In this document: positions 17,947 through 26,191 of the stretch, piece by piece
Numbering within the stretch: position 1 is the stretch's first letter
How the letters are laid out: every line of letters starts with the position of its first letter
Assembly: GCF_003722355.1 (NCBI RefSeq)
Contig: NZ_QWDD01000001.1
Span: 2,905,001-2,969,000 of the forward strand
Direction of reading: 5' to 3'
Length of the DNA: 64,000 bases
Source of the DNA: Methylocystis hirsuta
GTDB lineage: Bacteria; Pseudomonadota; Alphaproteobacteria; Rhizobiales; Beijerinckiaceae
The notes under the pieces: generated by a model
Told to the model about the DNA's origin: nothing
The model's database searches: none
The model's input: only the letters and a program-made list of their open reading frames with translations
Program-made: the position numbers and the translations under genes

Positions 17947-19422
17947 ATGAAACTTCCTTCGCCTCGAAGCGCTTCTGTCGCTTCGGTCATCGCGGGAGCG
18001 GCGATTTCGGCATCCTTGGCGTTTCCGGCCTTCGCCGCGAACGACCCGACCCCCAATCCCGGCGACACCGCCTGGATGCTGACGTCGTCGCTTTTGGTGC
18101 TGATGATGTCGATTCCGGGCCTCGCGCTGTTCTACGGCGGCCTGGTGCGCGCCAAGAACATGCTGTCGATCCTGTCGCAAACTTTCGCGATCGTCGCGCT
18201 CGTCGGCGTGATCTGGACGGTCTACGGCTATTCGCTCGCCTTCGGCGACGGCGGGTCGCTCAGCAACTATATCGGCGGCTTCAACAAGCTGTTTCTCAAG
18301 GGCGTGACGGCCGCCTCCAATGCGGCGACCTTCACCCCCGGACACGTCATTCCGGAATATGCCTATTTCGTCTTCCAGATGACCTTCGCGATGATCACCC
18401 CGGCGCTGATCATCGGCGCCTTCGCCGAGCGCATGAAATTTTCGGCAGTTCTGCTGTTCGTCGCCTTCTGGGTGACGGTCATCTACTTCCCCATCGCGCA
18501 TTGGGTGTGGGGCGTCGCCGATCCGAACGCGCTCGTTGATGCCGCGACTCAACTCGCCGCGGCCGGCGACGAGGCGGCGAAAGCGGCCGCGCAGGCGAAG
18601 ATCGACGAGATCAACGCCGCCGTGGGCTGGCTCGCCGGCAAGGGGGCCCTGGACTTCGCGGGCGGCACGGTGGTGCACATCAACGCCGGCATCGCGGGCC
18701 TCGTGGGCGCAATCATCGTCGGCAAGCGCATCGGCTACGGCAAAGAGGCCTTGCCGCCGCATTCGCTCACCCTGTCGATGGTCGGCGCCTCATTACTGTG
18801 GGTCGGCTGGTTCGGCTTCAACGCCGGCTCGAATCTCGAGGCGAACGGCGCGACGGCGCTCGCATTCGTCAACACCATGGTGGCGACGGCGGCTGCGGCG
18901 CTCTCCTGGATGATCGTCGAGTGGTTGGTGAAGGGCAAACCGTCGATGCTCGGCCTCATCACCGGCGCGGTCGCCGGCCTCGTCGCAGTGACGCCGGCGT
19001 CGGGCTATGCAGGTCCGGTCGGCGCCATGGTTCTTGGCCTCGCCGTTTCGCCGATCTGCCTCTTCTTCGTCGATTTCGTGAAGAAGATGGCGGGCTACGA
19101 CGACGCGCTCGATGTCTTCGGCGTGCACTGCATCGGCGGCATTACCGGCGCCTTGGCGACCGGAATTCTGGTCAGTCCCGATCTCGGCGGCGTCGGCATC
19201 ACCGACTACACCAATCTGGAAACCTTCGCCGGAACCTATGACATGATGGCGCAGATGAAGGCGCAGGGAATCGCCGTCATCGCGACTCTCCTGTGGTCCG
19301 GCATCGGTTCGGCGATCCTCTTCAAGCTCGTCGATGTCATCGTCGGTCTGCGGCCGACGCCCGATCAAGAGCGCGAAGGCCTCGACATCACCGACCACGG
19401 CGAGCGCGCTTACAACTACTAA
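17947..19422 (+). CDS. amtB: Ammonium transporter AmtB, first copy
   Basis: 491-aa ammonium channel of the inner membrane with a cleavable signal peptide (ends near AFPAFAAND) and about 11 membrane helices. Family motifs: DTAWMLTSSLLVLMMSIPGL, FYGGLVRAKNMLS, DFAGGTVVHINAGIAGL and DVFGVHCIGGITGALATG, with the pore twin histidines in VVHIN and GVHCIGG. Between VWGVADPN and GALDFAGG there is an extra Ala-rich loop of about 35 residues, absent from the second copy. The ATG at 17947 follows AGGAG at 17933. It is probably cotranscribed with glnK. Confidence 0.95.
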   Translation: MKLPSPRSASVASVIAGAAISASLAFPAFAANDPTPNPGDTAWMLTSSLLVLMMSIPGLALFYGGLVRAKNMLSILSQTFAIVALVGVIWTVYGYSLAFGDGGSLSNYIGGFNKLFLKGVTAASNAATFTPGHVIPEYAYFVFQMTFAMITPALIIGAFAERMKFSAVLLFVAFWVTVIYFPIAHWVWGVADPNALVDAATQLAAAGDEAAKAAAQAKIDEINAAVGWLAGKGALDFAGGTVVHINAGIAGLVGAIIVGKRIGYGKEALPPHSLTLSMVGASLLWVGWFGFNAGSNLEANGATALAFVNTMVATAAAALSWMIVEWLVKGKPSMLGLITGAVAGLVAVTPASGYAGPVGAMVLGLAVSPICLFFVDFVKKMAGYDDALDVFGVHCIGGITGALATGILVSPDLGGVGITDYTNLETFAGTYDMMAQMKAQGIAVIATLLWSGIGSAILFKLVDVIVGLRPTPDQEREGLDITDHGERAYNY

Positions 19423-19448
19423 GTTTAGTCTCCTGACACGATGCGAAG

Positions 19449-19476
19449 CGGCGCCCACGGGCGCCGTTTCATTTTT
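19449..19476 (+). terminator. Rho-independent terminator of glnK-amtB
   Basis: CGGCGCCC-AC-GGGCGCCG forms an 8-bp GC stem followed by TTTCATTTTT. It lies 27 nt after the amtB stop. Confidence 0.85.
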
Positions 19477-19515
19477 ATAGCGGACGCAAATTGTTATGGC
19501 GCAACGCTTGCCGCC

Positions 19516-19554
19516 CCTCTCCCCGCGGAGAGCGGGGAGAGGTAAGGTGAGGGG
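19516..19554. repeat. Palindromic repeat, left copy flanking the DUF559 fragment
   Basis: CCTCTCCCCGC-GGAGA-GCGGGGAGAGG is an 11-bp hairpin, followed by TAAGGTGAGGGG. An inverted, nearly identical copy (21 of 22 positions in the outer part) lies at 19713-19749, so the pair brackets the gene fragment between them. Confidence 0.7.
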
Positions 19555-19582
19555 CCAGGTGATTTAGCGAAGCGAACGACGG

Positions 19583-19712
19583 ATGAGAGGCCTCCGCATA
19601 CTGGAAACGCGCCGCGCGCGCGCCCTACGGCGCGACGCCACAAGCGCTGAGCGCCTCCTATGGAAGCGCCTCCAGAACAGGGCGCGAGCCGATAGGTTTC
19701 CGGCAATCACCA
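19583..19712 (+). pseudogene. DUF559 (Vsr/endonuclease-like) gene fragment
   Basis: The translation MRGLRILETRRARALRRDAT followed by SAERLLWKRLQNRARADRF matches the N-terminal region of DUF559 proteins, small single-domain putative endonucleases of about 120 aa. The reading frame then enters the flanking repeat (PHLSPQAGRG) and stops, so more than half of the domain, including the expected catalytic residues, is missing. It appears to be a degraded remnant captured between two inverted palindromic repeats, not a working gene. Confidence 0.65.
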
Positions 19713-19749
19713 CGCCCTCACCTCACCTCTCCCCGCAAGCGGGGAGGGG
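19713..19749. repeat. Palindromic repeat, right copy flanking the DUF559 fragment
   Basis: CGCCCTCACCTCACCTCTCC leads into a CCTCTCCCCGC-AA-GCGGGGAGGGG hairpin. It is the inverted counterpart of the copy at 19516-19554. Such CCCTCACC-type hairpins are common interspersed repeats in alphaproteobacteria. Confidence 0.7.
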
Positions 19750-19832
19750 AAGCGGCAGGCGCCTCGCTCAATGAGCGGACACCGCCGCTTACCAAAACCG
19801 TGATCACACTTGTGTCATTCGAAGTGAGCAAA

Positions 19833-21332
19833 ATGTTTCGAAAACTTCAGCGCTCCGGCGTAATTCTCTTTCTCCTCGCGGCTTTCGCCTTCCCCGCCCG
19901 CGCGGCCGAGCGCGTCGTCAATCTCACCTTCGTCGTCTTCAGCGACATCTACGAAATGGCTGAGAGAGACGGACGCGGCGGCTTCGCCCGGATCGCCGGC
20001 GGGCTGAAAGCCGAGCGCGCGAAAAGGAAGAACGTCATCGTCGCGCACGCCGGCGACACGCTGTCGCCCTCGCTCACCTCGAGCGTCGACAAGGGCGCGC
20101 ATATCATGGACCTTCTCAACCGCATCGGCGTCGACGTCTTCACGCCCGGCAATCACGAGTTCGATTTCGGCGAAGCGGTTTTTCGCCAGCGCATGGGCGA
20201 AGCGAAGTTTCCTCTGCTCGCCGCGAATTTGCGAGACGCCTCCGGCCGCTCCGCGCCCGGCTTCGCCGACAGCAAGATCGTCAACGTCGATGGCGTGAAG
20301 GTCGGACTCTTCGGTCTGACCGACGACGAGGCGGCGAGACGGTCCAGCCCCGGAAGCCTGAAACTTCTGCCCACGATCGAGACCGCGAAGCGCGAGGCCC
20401 AGGCGCTACGCGACGCCGGCGCCGATCTGGTCGTCGTCGTCACGCATTCCGAATGGCAGGACGATCTGCGTCTGGCGAAACTCGGGCCGATCGACATTGT
20501 TCTGTCCGGGCATGACCACAATCTTCTGGTCGCCTATGACGGCCGCGCCGCGGTCGGCGAGACACAGGCCGACGGCGTCAATCTCGTCGCGATCGATGTC
20601 GAGATGCGGATCGCCGACGACGGCGTAAAGCGCTGGACGCCCAGGTTCCGCATCATCGACACGGCCGACGTGACGCCAGACGCCGCGATTGCAGAACGCG
20701 TCGCGCAATATGAAGCCGAGGTCGACAAGGCGCTCGACGTCGACATCGGGCGCACAAAGACGCCGCTCGACAGCCGAAAGGCGAGCGTGCGCAGTGAAGA
20801 GACCGCGATCGGCGACTTTTTCGCCGACGCGATGCGCGCCGCCGCCGGCGCCAACGTTGCGATCATCAACGGCGGCGGCATTCGCGGCAACCGCAGCTAC
20901 GCTCCCGGGACAACGCTGACGCGCAAGGACATCGCCAAGGAGCTGCCGTTCAACAATCAGCTTGTGACTCTGGAGCTTGCAGGCGCCGATCTGCGCGCCG
21001 CCTTGGAAAACGCCGTTTGGCTGATCGGCAAGGACGCCGGCCGCTTCGCTCAGATTTCCGGCGTCCGCATCGTCGTGCGGCGTGATGCTGCGCCAGGCTC
21101 GCGGCTTGTTTCAATCGAAGTCGGCGGCAAGCCGCTCGACGATGCGAAGCTCTACAAGGTCGCGACGATCGACTTCCTGGCGCGCGGCAAGGACGGCTAT
21201 GTCGCGCTCACGCGCGGAAGACCGCTCGTCAGCGACCTCGAGGGTCCGCTGCTGACGAACGTTATCATCGGCGCCATCGAAAAGGCCGGCGCGATTGCGC
21301 CCATCGTCGACGGCCGCATCAGGATCGAATGA
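19833..21332 (+). CDS. Exported bifunctional metallophosphatase/5'-nucleotidase (UshA-like)
   Basis: 499 aa with a signal peptide (MFRKLQRSGVILFLLAAFAF, cleaved near ARAAE). The N-terminal calcineurin-type metallophosphatase domain shows AHAGDTLSPS, TPGNHEFDFG, VTHSEWQDD and LSGHDHNL. The C-terminal 5'-nucleotidase domain starts near residue 310 and includes AIINGGGIRGNRSYAPGT. The first metal motif is FSDIYEM instead of the usual N-D-x-H. Expected to hydrolyse nucleotides or sugar-nucleotides in the periplasm. The ATG at 19833 is chosen because it gives a clean signal peptide; a GTG at 19800 is possible. Confidence 0.88.
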   Translation: MFRKLQRSGVILFLLAAFAFPARAAERVVNLTFVVFSDIYEMAERDGRGGFARIAGGLKAERAKRKNVIVAHAGDTLSPSLTSSVDKGAHIMDLLNRIGVDVFTPGNHEFDFGEAVFRQRMGEAKFPLLAANLRDASGRSAPGFADSKIVNVDGVKVGLFGLTDDEAARRSSPGSLKLLPTIETAKREAQALRDAGADLVVVVTHSEWQDDLRLAKLGPIDIVLSGHDHNLLVAYDGRAAVGETQADGVNLVAIDVEMRIADDGVKRWTPRFRIIDTADVTPDAAIAERVAQYEAEVDKALDVDIGRTKTPLDSRKASVRSEETAIGDFFADAMRAAAGANVAIINGGGIRGNRSYAPGTTLTRKDIAKELPFNNQLVTLELAGADLRAALENAVWLIGKDAGRFAQISGVRIVVRRDAAPGSRLVSIEVGGKPLDDAKLYKVATIDFLARGKDGYVALTRGRPLVSDLEGPLLTNVIIGAIEKAGAIAPIVDGRIRIE

Positions 21333-21369
21333 TCATATGAATTCCGGCTGACCGGTTCGCTTGGACATC

Positions 21370-21476
21370 GTCATTCCCGGCAGGCCGAAGGCCTGACCGG
21401 GGATCCAGAGCCAATCCAAGAACGCAGGTTTTGCTCTGGATTCCCGATCGCGCGCGTTGCGCGCGTCGGGAATGAC
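21370..21476. repeat. Interspersed palindromic repeat, intact copy
   Basis: A 107-bp element with outer ends GTCATTCCCG and CGGGAATGAC. It contains two hairpins (21377-21402, centred on AGGCCgaaGGCCT, and 21441-21472, centred on CGCGCGCgttGCGCGCG) joined by a linker with GGGGATCCAGAG...CTCTGGATTCCC. The same element, split by an IS110-type insertion, is found at 61098-61140 and 62567-62604. It lies between two convergent genes and may also terminate transcription. Confidence 0.85.
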
Positions 21477-21503
21477 AGCCGAGCAGTTTAAACGGAATTC
21501 GTT

Positions 21504-22952
21504 TCACAGCCCGCCCAGGCAGACATATTTGATCTCGATATAATCATCGACGCCGTAGCGCGATCCTTCGCGTCCCAGGCCCGAGTGTTTCACCCCGCCG
21601 AAGGGCGCTACTTCCGTTGAGATTAAAGTCTCGTTGACGCCGACCATGCCGAACTCCAATCGCTCGGCGACGCGGATGACGCGGGCGACGTCGCGACTGT
21701 AGAAGTAAGCGGCGAGACCGTAAGGCGTGGCGTTGGCGAGACGCACCGCTTCAGCCTCGCTTTCAAAGGAGATGAGCGGCGCGACGGGACCGAAGGTCTC
21801 CTCGTTGAAGATGAGCGCGTCGGCCGGCACATTGGCAAGCACCGTGGGTTGAAAGAAAGAACCGCCGAGCGCGTGGCGGGCGCCCCCGGTGAGAACCTTT
21901 GCGCCGCGGGCGACGGCGTCCGCGACGTGACGCTCGACCTTTTCGACCGCCGCTTCTTCAATCAGAGGCCCGATGGCGACGCCCTCCTCCGTCCCTTCGC
22001 CGACCTTTAACCCGCCAGCCGCCGCCGCGAGTTTTTCGGCGAAGGCGTCGATGATCGACGCATGAACGAGGAGGCGGTTCGCCGAAACGCAGGTCTGACC
22101 GCTGTTGCGGTATTTGGTGGCGACGGCCCCCTCGACTGCGCGATCGAGATCGGCGTCTTCAAAGATGATCAGCGGCGCGTTGCCGCCAAGCTCCATCGAG
22201 CATTTCTGAATATTCTCGGCCGCCTGCCGCAGCAAGATCCGGCCGACTTCGGTCGAACCGGTGAAGGTCAGCTTGCGCACGAGGGGATTTTGCGTGAACT
22301 CCAGCCCGACCGGCGCCGGGTCTTTCGCCGTGACCACATTGATCACGCCGGAAGGCACGCCGGCGCGTTCGGCAAGCTCCGCCAGCGCCAACGCGGAGAA
22401 CGGCGTCAGCTCCGCGGGCTTCACCACCATCGTGCAGCCGGCACCAAGCGCTGCGCCGACCTTGCGCGCGAACATGGCGGAGGGGAAGTTCCACGGCGTA
22501 ATCGCCGCGGTGACGCCAATCGGCTGCTTGAAGACCAGCAGGCGACGATCGGTCGGACCCGGTATCACGTCCCCATAGATGCGCCGGCCCTCCTCGGCGA
22601 ACCACTCGATGAAGCTGGCGGCGTAGGCGATTTCTCCGCGCGCCTCGGCGAGCGGCTTGCCCATTTCCGCGGTGATGATGCGCGCCAGCCGCTCCTGATC
22701 GGCCATGATCAGTTCGAACCAGCGGCGCATGATATGCGCGCGCTCCTTGGCGGCGCGATCGCGCCAGCTTGGCAGCGCCCGCGCGCAAGACTCGATCGCC
22801 CGGCGTGTCTCGGCTGCGCCCATGTTGGGAACTTGGCCGAGGACCGCGCCTGTCGCCGGGTTATTGACGGTGAAGGTTACGCCGGTGTCGGCGCCGACCC
22901 AAAGCCCTCCGATGAATGCTTGCTCGCGAAGGCCTAGGCTGACAGAGTTCAT
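21504..22952 (-). CDS. gabD: Succinate-semialdehyde dehydrogenase (NAD(P)+)
   Basis: Aldehyde dehydrogenase superfamily enzyme oxidising succinate semialdehyde to succinate (GABA shunt). 482 aa, the usual GabD length. Motifs: PWNFPSAMFARKVGAALGAG (NAD-binding region, near residue 152), FTGSTEVGRILLRQAAE near 227, catalytic Glu in CSMELGGNAPLIIFEDAD, catalytic Cys in NSGQTCVSANR, and EETFGPVAPLISF. Related aldehyde dehydrogenases could share these motifs, but the FIEWFAEEGRRIYGDVIPGP segment is strongly GabD-like. It is divergent from the yejA-like gene. Confidence 0.9.
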   Translation of the reverse strand: MNSVSLGLREQAFIGGLWVGADTGVTFTVNNPATGAVLGQVPNMGAAETRRAIESCARALPSWRDRAAKERAHIMRRWFELIMADQERLARIITAEMGKPLAEARGEIAYAASFIEWFAEEGRRIYGDVIPGPTDRRLLVFKQPIGVTAAITPWNFPSAMFARKVGAALGAGCTMVVKPAELTPFSALALAELAERAGVPSGVINVVTAKDPAPVGLEFTQNPLVRKLTFTGSTEVGRILLRQAAENIQKCSMELGGNAPLIIFEDADLDRAVEGAVATKYRNSGQTCVSANRLLVHASIIDAFAEKLAAAAGGLKVGEGTEEGVAIGPLIEEAAVEKVERHVADAVARGAKVLTGGARHALGGSFFQPTVLANVPADALIFNEETFGPVAPLISFESEAEAVRLANATPYGLAAYFYSRDVARVIRVAERLEFGMVGVNETLISTEVAPFGGVKHSGLGREGSRYGVDDYIEIKYVCLGGL

Positions 22953-23101
22953 TTCGACTTCCCCCTGGGCGCGCGTCGCGCATTTTTGCTACAAAGGGCC
23001 AAAGCGGCGTGACGGTCCTTAACGGGCCGCTCGCGAACCCGCAAAAAAACCGACATAATCGCGGCTCATGGGCGAGCGCCCTCCTCCGCCTGAGGTCACA
23101 T

Positions 23102-25012
23102 TTGGCTCATTCCACAATCGTCGATCTGACGCGCATTCGCCTGTCCCGTCGCTCTGTTATCGGCGCCGGCGCCGCCGCATTGGTCGCTCCGCGCGTTCTG
23201 GCCAAGCCCGGAGCGCCGACCGGCGCCCCTAACCGCTTCGGTCCTCTCGCCCAGGGCGAAGTCGAGAGCCACGGCCTTTCAACCTTTGGCGATCTTGGCG
23301 AGCCGGCCGACTTCAAATATTTCGGCTACGTGAATCCAAAAGCCCCCAAGGGAGGGACATTGGCGCTGTCGCCGGCAAGCTCGACCTACGACAGTTTCAA
23401 CGCCTATGTGCTGCGGGGCAATCCGGCGACGGGCATGACGCTCGTCTTCGACAGTCTGATGAATCAGAGCCTCGACGAACGCGACGCCTACTACGGCCTC
23501 GTCGCCAAGAAGGTGCGCATCTCGCCTGACAAGCTCACTTACGCTTTTCTGTTGCGTAAAGAGGCGCGGTTCCACGACGGCTCGCCGCTCACGGCGCATG
23601 ACGCCGCCTTTTCGCTCAATATTCTCAAGAGCAAGGGCCATCCTGTCATCAGCCAGATGCTGCGTGACCTCGAAAGCGCCGAAGCGGAAGCGGACGACGT
23701 GCTCGTGCTGCGCTTCGCGCCCGATCGCACGCGCGACCTGCCGCTCAGCGTCGTGGGTCAGCCGATCTTTTCGCGCGCCTATTACAAGGACCGCGACTTC
23801 GAAGCGACGACGATGGAGCCGCCGCTCGGCTCCGGGCCATACAAGGTCGGCGCCTTCGAGCAGGGCCGCTACATCGCCTACCATCGCAATCCCGACTATT
23901 GGGCGAAGGACCTGCCGATCACGACAGGCCAGGCAAATTTCGACGTCGTGCGCTTCGAATATTTCGGCGACAGCCAGGTCGCCTTCGAAGCCTTCAAGGC
24001 CGGCGCATTCACCGAGCGAGAGGAAAACATCGCGCGCGTTTGGGCGACGGGCTATGATTTTCCGGCTTTCAAGGACGGGCGCGTCAAGCGAACGACGACG
24101 CCCAACTACAATATTCCGCAGATCCAGGGATGGTTCTTCAACACGCGCCGCAAGATTTTCAAGGATCCGCGGGTGCGCGAAGCGATCGGCTACGCCTTCG
24201 ATTACGAATGGACAAGCCGCAACCTGATGTACGACGCCTATAAGCGCATCTCCTCCTATTTCGAGAACTCCGAGCTTGAAGCGAAAGGCTTGCCGAGCGA
24301 ACAGGAAAAGGCGCTGCTGGAGCCCTATCGCGCTGATCTGCCAGCGGAGGTTTTTGGCGAGCCCTTCGTCGCGCCGGTTTCTGACGGCACGGGCCAGGAT
24401 CGCGTCCTGCTCAAAAAGGCGAATGATCTGTTCGTCGCGGCCGGCTGCACGCGCAAGGATGGCGTTCTATGCTTGCCCGACGGAACGCCGCTGGAATTCG
24501 AGTTTCTCGACAATTCCAACGTCTTCGAGCGGCACACCCAGCCCTTCATCAAGAATTTGAAACTTCTCGGAGTTGGCGCCCACATCCGCGTCGTCGACGC
24601 CGCGCAGTACAAGCAGCGACTTGAAAACTTCGACTTCGACGTCGTTCACGACGTGCTGCTCATGAGCTGGAACCCCGGAGAGGAGCTTCGCGCTTATTTC
24701 AGCTCGAAGACCGCCAATGTGCCCGGCTCGCGCAACCTGCCGGGGGTCTCCAATCCGGCGATCGACTCGCTCGTCGAAAAGGCGCTCCAGGCGCAAACGC
24801 GCGAAGAGCTCGTCACCTGCAGCCGCGCGCTCGACCGCGCTTTGCGCGCGGAGCGCTATTGGGTTCCGCACTGGTATAATCCGGTGCATCGCTTCGCCTA
24901 TTGGGACCTCTTCGGCCAGCCCGAGCGCCCGCCGAAGTTCGACACCGGCGTGCTGTGGACCTGGTGGTGGGACGACGATAAGGCGAAAAAAATCAACTTC
25001 ACGGGACGCTAA
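23102..25012 (+). CDS. yejA: Periplasmic peptide-binding protein, YejA-like (ABC family 5)
   Basis: 636-aa extracellular solute-binding protein, family 5, with a twin-arginine-type signal (RLSRRSVIGAGAAALVAPRV). Mature protein motifs: FKYFGYVNPKAPKGGTLAL, VFDSLMNQSLDERDAYYGLV, KLTYAFLLRKEARFHDGSPL and WFFNTRRKIFKDPRVREAIG are all typical of YejA/microcin C-type binding proteins. The TTG at 23102 with GAGGT at 23092 is chosen; an in-frame start at 23009 is possible but gives a long non-signal leader. First gene of the yejABEF operon; 66 nt precede yejB. Confidence 0.88.
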   Translation: MAHSTIVDLTRIRLSRRSVIGAGAAALVAPRVLAKPGAPTGAPNRFGPLAQGEVESHGLSTFGDLGEPADFKYFGYVNPKAPKGGTLALSPASSTYDSFNAYVLRGNPATGMTLVFDSLMNQSLDERDAYYGLVAKKVRISPDKLTYAFLLRKEARFHDGSPLTAHDAAFSLNILKSKGHPVISQMLRDLESAEAEADDVLVLRFAPDRTRDLPLSVVGQPIFSRAYYKDRDFEATTMEPPLGSGPYKVGAFEQGRYIAYHRNPDYWAKDLPITTGQANFDVVRFEYFGDSQVAFEAFKAGAFTEREENIARVWATGYDFPAFKDGRVKRTTTPNYNIPQIQGWFFNTRRKIFKDPRVREAIGYAFDYEWTSRNLMYDAYKRISSYFENSELEAKGLPSEQEKALLEPYRADLPAEVFGEPFVAPVSDGTGQDRVLLKKANDLFVAAGCTRKDGVLCLPDGTPLEFEFLDNSNVFERHTQPFIKNLKLLGVGAHIRVVDAAQYKQRLENFDFDVVHDVLLMSWNPGEELRAYFSSKTANVPGSRNLPGVSNPAIDSLVEKALQAQTREELVTCSRALDRALRAERYWVPHWYNPVHRFAYWDLFGQPERPPKFDTGVLWTWWWDDDKAKKINFTGR

Positions 25013-25078
25013 GGGGTTTTCCCGGCGCAGTCCGTCGGGAGCCGAAATGCGGCCGATGCAAAAGAACGCGAGACGTTA

Positions 25079-26191
25079 ATGGGAGCCTATATCGCCCGCC
25101 GTGTGCTGCTGATGATCCCGACGATCCTCGGCATCATGCTGATCTCCTTCGTCATCGTGCAGTTCGCGCCGGGCGGTCCTGTGGAACGCATCATCGCGCA
25201 ACTGCAGGGCTTCGACGTCGGCGCGACCGGACGCTTTTCCGGCGGGGGCGGCGACGTCGGACAGGGCGGCGCGAGCCAGACGGGAACGATGGCCGCCGAA
25301 ACCGCCTCGAAATATCGCGGCGCGCAGGGGCTCGACCCGAAATTCATCGCGGAGCTCGAAAAGCAGTTCGGCTTCGACAAGCCGGCGTGGGAGCGATTCC
25401 TGCTGATGGTGAAGAATTATGCGATGTTCGATTTCGGGCGCAGCTATTTTCGCGACGAGAGCGTCCTCAAGCTGATCGGAGAAAAGCTTCCCGTCTCGAT
25501 TTCGCTCGGCCTCTGGATGACGCTTCTTTCTTATTCCATTTCAATTCCGCTCGGCATCGCCAAAGCGGTGCGGGATGGAACGAAATTCGACATGTGGACG
25601 TCCAACGCCATCATCGTCGGCTACGCCATTCCGAGTTTTCTGTTTGCGATGCTGCTGATCGTGCTCTTCGCCGGCGGCTCCTTCTGGCAGATCTTCCCGC
25701 TGCGCGGCCTGACCTCGGACGATTTCTGGCAGCTGTCGCTGTTCGACAAGGTGAAGGACTATCTCTGGCACATCATTCTGCCCGTCTCCGCGATGACGCT
25801 GGGGGCCTTCGCAACGCAGACGTTTTTGACAAAGAACTCTTTCCTCGACGAGATCCGCAAGCAATATGTGCAGACGGCGCGCATGAAGGGCCTGACCGAG
25901 CGGCGCGTGCTCTATGGACATGTGTTTCGCAACGCCATGCTGATCGTCATCGCCGGCTTTCCCGGCGCCTTCGTACACGCCTTTCTCACCGGCTCGGTGC
26001 TGATCGAGACGATCTTTTCGCTTGATGGACTGGGCTATCTCTCGTTCGAGAGCATCGTCAATCGCGACTATCCGGTCGTCTTCGCCAACCTCTACATCTT
26101 TGCGCTGCTCGGACTTGTGGTGAATCTCCTGTCCGATCTCACCTATACCTGGATCGATCCGCGCATCGATTTCGAAACGCGCGAGGTGTGA
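25079..26191 (+). CDS. yejB: Peptide ABC transporter permease YejB
   Basis: 370-aa inner-membrane permease of the binding-protein-dependent family (DppB/OppB fold). N-terminal helix ARRVLLMIPTILGIMLISFV with VIVQFAPGGPVERII, then the characteristic long Gly-rich loop of YejB (SGGGGDVGQGGASQTG, about residues 57-72). The EAA-type loop is near YVQTARMKGLTERRVLYGHV. Pairs with YejE to form the channel; energised by YejF. Its stop overlaps the yejE GTG by 4 nt. Confidence 0.93.
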   Translation: MGAYIARRVLLMIPTILGIMLISFVIVQFAPGGPVERIIAQLQGFDVGATGRFSGGGGDVGQGGASQTGTMAAETASKYRGAQGLDPKFIAELEKQFGFDKPAWERFLLMVKNYAMFDFGRSYFRDESVLKLIGEKLPVSISLGLWMTLLSYSISIPLGIAKAVRDGTKFDMWTSNAIIVGYAIPSFLFAMLLIVLFAGGSFWQIFPLRGLTSDDFWQLSLFDKVKDYLWHIILPVSAMTLGAFATQTFLTKNSFLDEIRKQYVQTARMKGLTERRVLYGHVFRNAMLIVIAGFPGAFVHAFLTGSVLIETIFSLDGLGYLSFESIVNRDYPVVFANLYIFALLGLVVNLLSDLTYTWIDPRIDFETREV

